A program made the translations under genes and the position numbers. Below the pieces are notes generated by a model. It did not search any database and had not been told where the DNA came from. It saw only the letters and a list, made by a program, of their open reading frames with translations. Positions 1-7,022 of a stretch of DNA of 10,870 nucleotides are shown piece after piece; within the stretch, counting starts at the first letter, position 1; each line of letters begins with the position of its first letter. The stretch comes from DATFYI01 sp035315125 (GTDB lineage: Bacteria > Chloroflexota > Anaerolineae > Anaerolineales > Anaerolineaceae): contig DATFYI010000131.1 in assembly GCA_035315125.1 (NCBI GenBank), positions 1-10,870 of the forward strand, in the 5' to 3' direction.

Positions 1-1019
1 GGGCTGGCGGTTGGGCTGGCAGCCAGGCCGCGCAGCAGCAGGAAGGCCCCGCCTCCCAATACCAGCACCACCAGCACGATGGCTATACCGATGGCGGCTA
101 CCAGCAGTCCATTCCTGCGCCTGGGGCCGGCCTCGCCTGCCGCGATTACCGGAGGCGCTGATGGTGCTGGCGACGGCGCCGTCGCAGGTAGCTGAGAACG
201 ACGGACGGTTGGCTCGAAAGACGGTTCGGTCAGCGCTGAAATGAATTCGTCGACGCTGGAAAAGCGGTCTTCCGGCCGTACGGACATGGCTTTTTCAATC
301 GCCTGTTGCACGTGGGCCGGGATGTCCGGGTTGAGCACATTCATGGGGGTGAGCACGGCATTGCCCAGCGCCCTTTCCACGCTTTCTACCGGTTTATTGC
401 CGGTCAGCAGCATATATAATGTAGCCGCCAGGGAATACTGGTCGGAGTATGGCCCGGTACGCATGCTGCCGTATTGTTCCGGCGGGGCATAGCCGGGTGT
501 GTAACCGATGGCTCCGGTGGCGGTGGCCTGGGAAGAGTCAGTGGATTTGGCGATGCCGAAATCCACCAGCATGGCCTCGCCCTCTTTGGTGAGCTTGATA
601 TTGGAGGGTTTTACATCGCGGTGGATGACCGGCGGGGTTTGTTTGTGTAAATAGCTGAGCGCCGAGCCGATTTGCTGCGCCCAAACCATAACTTTGTCCA
701 GCGGCTGGGCGCCTTCTTTTTCGATCAGGCTGCCCAGGTCGTCGCCGGGCACGTAATCCATCACCAGGAATTGCTCCTGCCCGGAAATAAAATAATCGAT
801 CACGCGCGGCAGGCTCGGATGGCGCAGGGCAGCCAGCAGGCGCGCCTCGCGTAAGAACTGCGTTGTGCTTTGCTGGCTGGGATTCCGGTTGACTTTAATG
901 GCTACCTGATGTTCGAGGGCCTGGTCGTAAGCCAGGTAGACGACCGCCATACCCCCCTGGCCCAAGCGTTGGATAATGCGGTAGCGGTTATTGAGAATTG
1001 TGTCTGCTGGAAGATCCAT
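1..1019 (-). CDS. Membrane-anchored Ser/Thr protein kinase (PknB-like), C-terminus beyond window
   Basis: Translating the minus strand from the ATG at 1019-1017 gives 339 residues, open to the window edge. All main Hanks-type kinase motifs are present: Gly-rich loop GQGGMAVVY (20-28), VAIK with ATP-binding Lys42, alpha-C Glu58 in FLREAR, catalytic loop HRDVKPSN (133-140; Asp135, Asn140), DFG (153-155) and APPE (178-181). The kinase domain ends near residue 265. A Pro/Ala/Ser-rich linker (about 280-292) follows, then Arg-Arg and a hydrophobic transmembrane segment (about 301-326), so the kinase is cytoplasmic and whatever follows residue 330 lies outside the membrane. By family knowledge it phosphorylates Ser/Thr on target proteins; the target cannot be read here. 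Start choice is backed by AGGAG at 1028-1032, 8 nt upstream. The extracytoplasmic sensor domain (PASTA, beta-propeller or other) is not in view. Confidence 0.93.
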   Translation of the reverse strand, partial: MDLPADTILNNRYRIIQRLGQGGMAVVYLAYDQALEHQVAIKVNRNPSQQSTTQFLREARLLAALRHPSLPRVIDYFISGQEQFLVMDYVPGDDLGSLIEKEGAQPLDKVMVWAQQIGSALSYLHKQTPPVIHRDVKPSNIKLTKEGEAMLVDFGIAKSTDSSQATATGAIGYTPGYAPPEQYGSMRTGPYSDQYSLAATLYMLLTGNKPVESVERALGNAVLTPMNVLNPDIPAHVQQAIEKAMSVRPEDRFSSVDEFISALTEPSFEPTVRRSQLPATAPSPAPSAPPVIAAGEAGPRRRNGLLVAAIGIAIVLVVLVLGGGAFLLLRGLAASPTAS

Positions 1020-1027
1020 GCTGGCTG

Positions 1028-1072
1028 CTCCTGGCCTGAGGCGAATTGAATGGTAAACTCCGCTTAATTATA
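1028..1072 (-). promoter_or_regulatory. Putative promoter -10 box and ribosome binding site of the kinase gene
   Basis: On the minus strand a perfect TATAAT occupies 1072-1067, about 48 nt upstream of the kinase ATG. The hexamer 17 nt further upstream (TTCCTT) is a poor -35 match, while a better TTGACC sits only 12 nt away, so the -35 assignment is uncertain. AGGAG at 1032-1028 is a good Shine-Dalgarno sequence at normal spacing. The promoter is inferred from sequence only. Confidence 0.45.
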
Positions 1073-1195
1073 CGCATTTGATAGGGTCAAAGGAACAGCT
1101 ATTTCAATTATTAATAAATTCTATAAATTATGGTTGAATTCAAACTTTACCCTTCCCAGGAGCCGAATCGTTGCGGCGCTGCAGGCTTGGAGGCA

Positions 1196-1387
1196 TTATT
1201 GCAAAGGCGCACCTTCCAGCTCGGGCACATTCCTTTTAAGAGCCGGCAGGATCTTTTCAGGCCTTACCGGCAGATCGTTGAACTCGACACTGATGGCATT
1301 GGAGATAGCGTTCACCACCGCCGGCGCAGCCGGCGCTAGCGAGCATTCTCCGATGCCCTTGGCGCCGGCCGAGATAGCGTCGTTCAC
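1196..1387 (-). pseudogene. C-terminal remnant of a molybdenum-hydroxylase large subunit (xanthine/aldehyde dehydrogenase family)
   Basis: A minus-strand reading frame ending at TAA (1198-1196) encodes about 57 residues resembling the C-terminus of the molybdopterin-binding subunit of the xanthine dehydrogenase/aldehyde oxidase/CO dehydrogenase family. It shows GAKGIGE, then an Ala/Pro-rich stretch with APAVVNAI, then DLPVRPEKIL close to the end. In intact proteins this segment closes a subunit of roughly 700-800 residues. Here the frame stays open upstream only to a stop near 1503. The residues encoded between about 1367 and 1500 do not look like the family to me, and the next gene begins at 1551. 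Only the GTG at 1387 is available as a start, and no convincing ribosome binding site precedes it. I read it as a decayed or recombined gene end. A short expressed ORF is possible but unlikely. Confidence 0.6.
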
Positions 1388-1550
1388 AAGGCTTACAGCG
1401 AGGCTTGAAACAAGCTTGATATTATATTTCTTGACGGTCGCACCGAGACCGGTGGCGGACTGCTCGAAAGAGGATTGCAGGTCACAATAAAATACTATTG
1501 ATCAAACGATCTTATTGATCACGACCAGCAGTGGGCCTGACCCAGAAACC

Positions 1551-2729
1551 TTAAGGAGCAGTGGTAGCAGCCGGGGCTGCACCCAAGCCGGTGAATTGGC
1601 TGGCCTGGTAATAACCCGAGTCGATCAAGGCTGACTGAATGTTGCTCTTATCCACTACGATGACTGGCGATTGGATGGCTGGTACATCGATCTTGCCATT
1701 GTTATACGTGGCTGTGGTTTTTGGCGTCTGTCCCTGCAGCAATGCAACAGCTGTGCTGATGGCATCTTTCACCAGCGTGCGGGCATCTTTAAATACCGTC
1801 ATCGACTGCTTGCCGTCAATGATGTACTGGACTGAGGACACTTCAGCATCCTGGCCGGTGATGACATAGCTTTTGACATCTTTGTCGGTGGCAAATGTGT
1901 CCGCTATGGTCTGTGCTGTGTCGTCATTCGGGGCCAGAATGAATACGTTGCCTTTGTCGGCGGCCGTGACGGCGGTCAGGTTGGCCTTGGCCAGGCTCTC
2001 GGCTGTGGGGGGGTTCCAGTTGGTGGTAATCTGGCCTATGATCTGGCTTTCCTGATCCTGCGTCAGGGTAGCGTTGCTCTGCAGGCTGACGGCCTGGGCC
2101 GAGTTCTTGATCACAAATGTGCCATCCGCAATCTTCGGCTGCAGCACATCCCAGGCGCCTTCGAAGAACAAGAATGCATTGTTGTCCGAGGGGTCGCCAG
2201 CATACAGGTATAGCGGATTGCCTTTGCCGGTGGCATGGTCGACCAGATACTGTCCCTGGGCTTTGCCTACTGAAATGCTGTCAAAGGTCACGAAGTAATC
2301 CACCGAAGAGGTGCCTGTGATTAGCCGGTCATAAGAAATGACCTTAATATCGGCCGCATGCGCTTCATCGGCGGTGGCCCCAGCAGCAGTAGAGTCCACC
2401 GGGCAGAAAATCAAGACTTTGATTTTCTTGGAGATCAGCGATTCAACATTCTTTTTCTCTATGGCTGGATCATCCTGGCTAAACAGAATCTCCACTTTAT
2501 ATCCATCAGTTTGCAGTGCAGTCTGGAAGTGGGTTTGATCCTGGATATACCTGGATTCATTGATTGGCAGCACAATGCCAACTGGCAAATTGGTAGCCGG
2601 TGCTGTCGTGGCAGCGGGTGCAGCCGGAGCCGTGGAAGGCGTGGCGGGCGCTGCACAAGCAGCCAACATACTGGCTATCATCAGAATAACCACGCTGGTA
2701 AACAACGAGCGATTCGTCTTGCGGTTCAT
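1551..2729 (-). CDS. Sugar-binding lipoprotein of an ABC transporter (ChvE/XylF-type periplasmic-binding protein)
   Basis: The 392-residue product is a sugar-binding protein of the type I periplasmic-binding-protein fold. ATG at 2729 is preferred over the upstream in-frame ATG at 2771 because AGAGGA lies 6 nt before it and the protein then begins with a proper lipoprotein signal: NRK, a hydrophobic core and lipobox LAAC, with Cys25 as the lipidation site. An Ala/Pro/Thr-rich linker (26-46) leads to the binding domain. Family-like motifs include ISYDRLI (131-137), VTFDSISVG (147-155), GDPSDNNA (178-185), PNDDTA (267-272) and TGQDAE (291-296). These resemble the multiple-sugar/xylose binders ChvE and XylF. 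Expected role: it captures a monosaccharide outside the membrane and delivers it to a permease. No ATPase or permease gene lies downstream or upstream in the window. The C-terminal tail repeats the PAATTAP motif of the linker. The sugar ligand cannot be told from sequence alone. Confidence 0.9.
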   Translation of the reverse strand: MNRKTNRSLFTSVVILMIASMLAACAAPATPSTAPAAPAATTAPATNLPVGIVLPINESRYIQDQTHFQTALQTDGYKVEILFSQDDPAIEKKNVESLISKKIKVLIFCPVDSTAAGATADEAHAADIKVISYDRLITGTSSVDYFVTFDSISVGKAQGQYLVDHATGKGNPLYLYAGDPSDNNAFLFFEGAWDVLQPKIADGTFVIKNSAQAVSLQSNATLTQDQESQIIGQITTNWNPPTAESLAKANLTAVTAADKGNVFILAPNDDTAQTIADTFATDKDVKSYVITGQDAEVSSVQYIIDGKQSMTVFKDARTLVKDAISTAVALLQGQTPKTTATYNNGKIDVPAIQSPVIVVDKSNIQSALIDSGYYQASQFTGLGAAPAATTAP

Positions 2730-3129
2730 TCTTTTCCTCTTTTCGATTGAACGGCGGTATGCAATCGTCAATCTTTACCAGGATGAATATCGATATGGCG
2801 ACCATACCCAATAGCACGGCCAGTTCCATTGCACTGTCGTATCTATATAGGTTGAACTAAGTCGTTTTGGGAAGGCTGAGTTATTCTTTAGGGGTAAATG
2901 AAATTCCTTCTCTGTATAAAGCCCCACTACATAGAAGTTATATAAGTATTATATATTCTGCTGGCAAATTTACAAGCCAAACCCAAAAATTTTACAACAT
3001 TTGGATGACGGATTATCCTTTCATTTTTTGTCCCAAAGTTGAGAATTTCCTAAGAAAATATCCCGAAAACATTAATATCCAGATAAAAGTGCTAAAATTA
3101 CACCAAAAGCTCATCCATAGGAGGTAGAT
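2730..3129. other. Divergent intergenic region between the sugar-binding protein gene and sdhC
   Basis: About 400 bases separate the divergent starts. No convincing gene is present. Base composition becomes strongly AT-rich from about 2930 to 3110, as expected for a region carrying promoters in both directions. The only promoter I can argue for is the extended -10 near 3090 for the sdh operon. No clear -35/-10 pair was found for the leftward gene, and no tRNA or strong hairpin was seen. Confidence 0.6.
3090..3125 (+). promoter_or_regulatory. Putative extended -10 promoter and strong ribosome binding site of the sdh operon
   Basis: TGCTAAAAT at 3090-3098 fits the extended -10 pattern (TG, one base, then a TATAAT-like hexamer), which can work without a good -35; none is evident. 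It would place the transcript start near 3105, giving a leader of about 25 nt. AGGAGGT at 3119-3125 is a near-perfect Shine-Dalgarno sequence ahead of the ATG at 3130. The promoter is inferred; the ribosome binding site is clear. Confidence 0.5.
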
Positions 3130-3549
3130 ATGGCTGGATTGAAAACTGCTCTGACCGGTTATGCCACCTATAAAGGACGAGAGGGGCACATCAATTTCCT
3201 CTTGCACCGCATCACCGGCCTGGGCACCGGTCTTTTCCTGACGATCCACATTTTAGATACGGCCCTGGTGTACTTCAACCCAAGCCTGTATTCCGAGGCC
3301 ATCAAGCTGTACCAGAATACCTTTTTTGGCATCGGTGAGATATTGCTGGTGTTTTGCGTGTTTTTCCACGGCGTAAACGGCCTGCGCATCGCCTATTTTG
3401 ACCTGTTGGCTCCCAAGAATTGGGCCATCCCATCCGAACGGGCTTCTACCTACTGGACCTGGGGCATCACCCTGTTGTTGTGGATACCGGCGGCAGTGGT
3501 GATGCTGCACAGCCTGTTATTCTATAATTACGGTTTGTTCGGCGGGTAA
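3130..3549 (+). CDS. sdhC: Succinate dehydrogenase cytochrome b556 membrane subunit SdhC
   Basis: This 139-residue protein is one of two membrane anchors of complex II. It holds haem b together with SdhD and forms part of the quinone site. HRITG (26-30) matches the His-Arg-x-Ser/Thr-Gly signature of SdhC proteins, whose Arg lies at the ubiquinone site in E. coli. His80 in FHGVNGLR (79-86) is at the position of the axial haem ligand (His84 in E. coli). Three hydrophobic segments are visible (about 28-48, 68-92 and 110-132), the normal SdhC topology. It is the first gene of sdhCDAB, and sdhD starts 10 nt after its stop. Length is slightly above the E. coli protein (129 residues). Identification rests on motifs plus operon position. 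Confidence 0.93.
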   Translation: MAGLKTALTGYATYKGREGHINFLLHRITGLGTGLFLTIHILDTALVYFNPSLYSEAIKLYQNTFFGIGEILLVFCVFFHGVNGLRIAYFDLLAPKNWAIPSERASTYWTWGITLLLWIPAAVVMLHSLLFYNYGLFGG

Positions 3550-3559
3550 CGAGGTAAAA

Positions 3560-3943
3560 ATGGCAGCCACAAGCTCTCAAACACGCAAAGTTGCCGCCCC
3601 TCCCTCAAACTATGAGGCGGTGGCCTGGAGATGGATGCGCTATAGCGCCATCGCATTGATCCCGCTGGTCTGGATCCACGTCATCCTGCAGGATGTGATC
3701 GTGGGCGTTCATCACATGGATCTGAGTTACGTGGCCCTACGCTGGGCCAATACTGGCTGGCGGGTGTTCGATGTTTTATTATTGGGTTTTACCTTCGCCC
3801 ACGGTGTCAACGGTCTGCGCCAGATCGTCATTGATTTTATCCCGTCCGTGCAGGCCCGCCAGGTGGTCAGCTGGTTGTTGTTTTTCTTCTGGCTGTTCGT
3901 GACGGTCATCGGGGCGTTTGCGATTATCGGCGGGGTTCGTTAG
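3560..3943 (+). CDS. sdhD: Succinate dehydrogenase membrane anchor subunit SdhD
   Basis: This 127-residue protein is the second membrane anchor of complex II. The first 20 residues are polar and likely cytoplasmic. RW (24-25) leads into transmembrane helix 1 (about 28-48), helix 2 runs about 68-92 and helix 3 about 102-124. His81 in FAHGVNGLR (79-87) is the likely second haem b ligand, corresponding to the single conserved helix-2 His of SdhD proteins. The following IDF places an Asp near the quinone pocket. GAGG at 3551-3554 serves as its ribosome binding site, and the 10-nt gap to sdhC implies a shared transcript. SdhD is poorly conserved across bacteria, so the assignment relies on position, topology and the His motif. 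It could also be named as the second cytochrome b-type subunit. Confidence 0.9.
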   Translation: MAATSSQTRKVAAPPSNYEAVAWRWMRYSAIALIPLVWIHVILQDVIVGVHHMDLSYVALRWANTGWRVFDVLLLGFTFAHGVNGLRQIVIDFIPSVQARQVVSWLLFFFWLFVTVIGAFAIIGGVR

Positions 3944-3970
3944 CAGCAGCATTGGAGAGGAAATAAAACC

Positions 3971-5764
3971 ATGACCCAGACCCATCAATTCGATATCGTG
4001 GTGGTTGGCGGCGGCGGCTCGGGGCTGATGGCGGCCATGAACGCCTCCGGTCACGCCAGAGTGGCCGTTTTAAGCAAGCTGTATGCCATGCGCTCGCACA
4101 CCGGCGCCGCCCAGGGCGGTATCGGGGCGGCGCTCGGTAATCTGGAAGAGGACCATGCCGAATGGCATACCTACGATACGGTCAAAGGCAGCGATTATTT
4201 AGGCGATCAGGATGCGATTGAGTTTATGTGCGAAGAGGCCATCCAGGCGGTGTACGACCTGGAGCACATGGGACTGCCTTTTTCACGCACCCCGGACGGC
4301 CGGATTGCCCAGCGCCCGTTTGGCGGTCACACCAACAAAGTGACCGGCAAACCCATCCGGCGTTCCTGTTACGCCGCCGACCGCACCGGCCACATGATCC
4401 TGCAAACCCTGTATGCCCAGTGCGTCAAGAACAAAATCAACTTTTTTGATGAATTCCAGGTGCTGGATTTGCTGATGAAAAATGGCGTAGCGGCCGGGGT
4501 GGTGGCAGTTGAGCTGGCCACCGGCGAGCTGCACGTGTTTCAATCCAAGGCGGTCATCTTTGCCACCGGCGGGCACGGCCGCATTTGGGAAATCACCTCG
4601 AACGCCTATGCCTACACCGGCGATGGGGTGGCCATCACCATGCGCCAGGGCATCCCGGCCGAGGACATGGAATTTTTCCAGTTTCACCCGACCGGCATCT
4701 ATAAACTCGGTATTCTGATCACCGAGGCGGTGCGCGGCGAAGGCGGCATCCTGTTCAACAATAAAGGCGAGCGCTTTATGGAGCGCTATGCCCCGCACGT
4801 CAAAGAGCTGGCCTCGCGTGATGTGATCAGCCGGGCCATTCTGTCGGAAATCAAGGCCGGCAACGATATCAACGGGCAGCGCTACGTCTACCTGGATGCC
4901 CGGCCCGAGACGATCAACAAATATGCCGAGATCGATGGGCGCACCCGCCCGGATGGCTCGCCTTACCGTGTCACGGCTGAAGAGATCCTCAGCAAAATCC
5001 CGGATATCGCCGATTTTTGCCGCACTTACCTGGGTGTAGACCCGGTCAAGCAGCCTATGCCCGTCCAACCGACCGCCCATTATGCCATGGGCGGAATCCC
5101 GACCGATTATTTTGGCCGGGTGGTGGTGGATGATAAAAACACCATCGTGCCGGGCCTGTATGCGGTGGGAGAATGCGCCTGCGTCTCGGTGCATGGCGCT
5201 AATCGCCTGGGCACCAACTCGCTGGTGGATCTGATCGTTTTTGGTAAACACGCCGGCATCAATGCGGCCGAATATGTGGCCGGGGCGGATATGCCCGCTC
5301 TGCCGGACGATCCCACCGCTTATACCCGCCAGCAAGTGTCTACCTTGCAAAACGGGGATGGAAAAGAAAAAGGCGCCCAGATTGGTCAGGATTTGCGCCG
5401 GATGATGTTCGAGGATGTGGGTATTTTTCGGACCGAGCAAGGGCTGAGCAATGCGGTTCAGCAGGTGCAGCAGTTGCGCGAGCGCTACAAGCACGTGCGG
5501 GTGGCGGATAAGGGTAAGACCTTCAACATGGACTTGCTTTACAACTGGGAGCTGGGCAACATGCTGGATCTGGCGCTGGTGACGGCCGTTTCGGCCGAAG
5601 CGCGCACCGAGAGCCGCGGCGCGCACGCCCGCGAGGATTACCCGCAGCGCGACGACGTCAACTGGTTAAAACATACCCTGGCCTGTTTCAAGGACGGCCA
5701 GGTGAACCTGAGTTACAAGCCGGTCAAGATAACCAAATACCTGCCCAAGGAACGCGTATACTGA
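3971..5764 (+). CDS. sdhA: Succinate dehydrogenase flavoprotein subunit SdhA
   Basis: SdhA is the catalytic flavoprotein of complex II; it oxidises succinate to fumarate and passes electrons to SdhB. It has 597 residues against 588 in E. coli, so it is full length. Visible motifs: the dinucleotide-binding VVGGGGSGLMAA (11-22); RSHTGAAQGG (41-50), with His43 as the likely covalent FAD attachment site; ATGGHGR (198-204) and TGDG (216-219); QFHPTG (237-242) with substrate-site His239; ERFMERYAP (267-275) followed by ASRD with Arg283, the probable proton-shuttle arginine; PTAHYAMGGIPT with His370; and HGANRLGTNS (408-417) with substrate-binding Arg412. The C-terminal domain is complete through the end. 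GGAGAGGAAA at 3954-3963 provides the ribosome binding site. The high similarity of motifs to SdhA and the presence of SdhCD favour succinate dehydrogenase over a soluble fumarate reductase. Confidence 0.98.
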   Translation: MTQTHQFDIVVVGGGGSGLMAAMNASGHARVAVLSKLYAMRSHTGAAQGGIGAALGNLEEDHAEWHTYDTVKGSDYLGDQDAIEFMCEEAIQAVYDLEHMGLPFSRTPDGRIAQRPFGGHTNKVTGKPIRRSCYAADRTGHMILQTLYAQCVKNKINFFDEFQVLDLLMKNGVAAGVVAVELATGELHVFQSKAVIFATGGHGRIWEITSNAYAYTGDGVAITMRQGIPAEDMEFFQFHPTGIYKLGILITEAVRGEGGILFNNKGERFMERYAPHVKELASRDVISRAILSEIKAGNDINGQRYVYLDARPETINKYAEIDGRTRPDGSPYRVTAEEILSKIPDIADFCRTYLGVDPVKQPMPVQPTAHYAMGGIPTDYFGRVVVDDKNTIVPGLYAVGECACVSVHGANRLGTNSLVDLIVFGKHAGINAAEYVAGADMPALPDDPTAYTRQQVSTLQNGDGKEKGAQIGQDLRRMMFEDVGIFRTEQGLSNAVQQVQQLRERYKHVRVADKGKTFNMDLLYNWELGNMLDLALVTAVSAEARTESRGAHAREDYPQRDDVNWLKHTLACFKDGQVNLSYKPVKITKYLPKERVY

Positions 5765-5827
5765 TTTGCCAACTTTGCTACCCTGCAATGAGATGAACCT
5801 GAAGAGCAAACCGGCCAGGAGGCCACG

Positions 5828-6538
5828 ATGGAGATTACATTAAAAATAGCCCGTTATTTACCAGAAGAAGAAAACCCCCGGCGCATGGATACCTTCAAGC
5901 TGGACGTAGATCCATCCGAGCGTATCCTGGATTTATTGGAATTGGTCAGAGGCTTTTTTGATGAGACGCTAGGTTTCCGGCGTTCCTGTGCGCACGGGGT
6001 GTGCGGCTCGGATGCCATGCGCATCAATGGCAAGAACGCCCTGGCCTGCAAGCTGCTGGTCAAAGATTTAGGGACGGCGGAGATCACCATCGAGCCAGTC
6101 TTAGGTCTGCGGGTGATCAAGGATTTGATTGTGGATATGGAGCCGTTCTTTGAGAATTATCGCTCGGTGCTGCCTTATTTTATCAACGATGAACCCCTGC
6201 CGGCGGACGGCAAAGAACGCCTGCAATCGCCGCAAGAACGGGAGCGGTTTGACGACACCACCAAATGCATCCTGTGCGCGGCCTGCACCACCGCCTGCCC
6301 GGTCTTCTGGTCGGATGGCAAATACGTCGGTCCGGCTGCCATCGTGAATGCGCACCGCTACATTTTCGACAGCCGCGATCAGGCCGCCGCCGAACGGCTC
6401 AAGATTCTAAGCGGCCAAGCCGGCGCCTTCCGCTGCCGCACGGCCTTTAATTGCACCGAGGCTTGCCCGCGCGATATCAAAATCACCCAGGCCATCGGTG
6501 AAGTCAAACGGGCCATGCTGAGCGGTAAATTGGATTAG
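5828..6538 (+). CDS. sdhB: Succinate dehydrogenase iron-sulfur subunit SdhB
   Basis: SdhB carries three iron-sulfur clusters that move electrons from the FAD of SdhA to quinone at the SdhCD interface. At 236 residues it is the usual length. The [2Fe-2S] site is RRSCAHGVCGSDAM with Cys54, Cys59, Asp62 and Cys74; Asp replaces a Cys ligand, as in E. coli SdhB. The [4Fe-4S] site is CILCAACTTACP (147-158), and the third cluster motif is CRTAFNCTEACP (203-214), both with normal spacing. AGGAGG at 5817-5822 precedes the ATG by 5 nt. A 63-nt gap after sdhA contains no gene, so the operon continues. The TAG stop (6536-6538) overlaps the first bases of the downstream repeat array. Confidence 0.97.
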   Translation: MEITLKIARYLPEEENPRRMDTFKLDVDPSERILDLLELVRGFFDETLGFRRSCAHGVCGSDAMRINGKNALACKLLVKDLGTAEITIEPVLGLRVIKDLIVDMEPFFENYRSVLPYFINDEPLPADGKERLQSPQERERFDDTTKCILCAACTTACPVFWSDGKYVGPAAIVNAHRYIFDSRDQAAAERLKILSGQAGAFRCRTAFNCTEACPRDIKITQAIGEVKRAMLSGKLD

Positions 6539-6544
6539 GAACGT

Positions 6545-6686
6545 GTTGGGTTTCGGGGATTATGGGAATTTGACCGTTGCCGTGAACATTGCCCCTCAAC
6601 CCAACCTACAGGATAAAACAGGTAGGTTGGGTTGAGGGCGATAATCGAAGAAATCCGGTCATTACCTTATCCGCACGAAACCCAAC
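6545..6686. repeat. Array copy 1: nested inverted repeat
   Basis: The outer arms TGTTGGGTTTCG (6544-6555) and CGAAACCCAACA (6676-6687) are perfectly complementary over 12 bp. The inner arms at 6593-6609 and 6622-6638 pair over 17 bp around a 12-nt loop (6610-6621). The two half-units are each 65 nt, one base longer than in the other copies. RNA from either strand could fold into one long hairpin with an internal imperfect region. Confidence 0.85.
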
Positions 6687-6704
6687 ATTATTTACTAGGA
6701 ACTT

Positions 6705-6844
6705 GTTGGGTTTCGGGGATTATGGAATTTGACCGTTGCCGTTAGCCTTGCCCCTCAACCCAACCTACAGGATAAAACAGGTAGGTTGGGTTGAGTGCGG
6801 TAATCCAGCATCCCGGTCATTACTTTATCCGCACGAAACCCAAC
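6705..6844. repeat. Array copy 2: nested inverted repeat
   Basis: Outer arms at 6705-6715 and 6834-6844 pair over 11 bp, and inner arms at 6754-6768 and 6781-6795 pair over 15 bp around the same 12-nt loop as copy 1. The left half is almost identical to those of copies 3 and 4, while the middle of the right half differs between copies. Confidence 0.85.
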
Positions 6845-6863
6845 GTTATTTACCTAGGAACGT

Positions 6864-7003
6864 GTTGGGTTTCGGGGATTATGGAATTTGACCGTTGCCG
6901 TTAGCCTTGCCCCTCAACCCAACCTACAGGATAAAACAGGTAGGTTGGGTTGAATGCGGTTATCCGGCAATCCGGTCATTGCCTTATCCGCACGAAACCC
7001 AAC
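6864..7003. repeat. Array copy 3: nested inverted repeat
   Basis: Outer arms at 6864-6874 and 6993-7003 pair over 11 bp. Inner arms pair over 14 bp (6914-6927 with 6940-6953), because the last G of the usual right arm has become A. The loop is unchanged. The linkers on both sides carry CCTAGG. Confidence 0.85.
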
Positions 7004-7022
7004 GTTATTTACCTAGGAACTT

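Noticed and set aside
1130..1490. Plus-strand frames at 1130-1339 and 1134-1490
   Set aside because: They overlap each other and the minus-strand molybdenum-hydroxylase remnant, which explains the coding-like composition. Neither has recognisable motifs.
1500..1550. Possible terminator after the sugar-binding protein gene (TGGG/CCCA and GATCAA/TTGATC inverted repeats)
   Set aside because: Stems are only 4-6 bp and no U-tract follows on the minus strand.
2557..2829. Minus-strand 90-residue frame starting with a hydrophobic stretch, overlapping the start of the sugar-binding protein gene
   Set aside because: It runs out of frame through the lipoprotein signal region, has no good ribosome binding site, and becomes Cys/Arg-rich nonsense after the first 30 residues. 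A leader peptide cannot be excluded but is unsupported.
4283..5626. Long 447-residue open frame on the minus strand opposite sdhA
   Set aside because: It lies wholly within the certain sdhA gene on the opposite strand. It is a product of GC-rich codon use and shows no domain motif.
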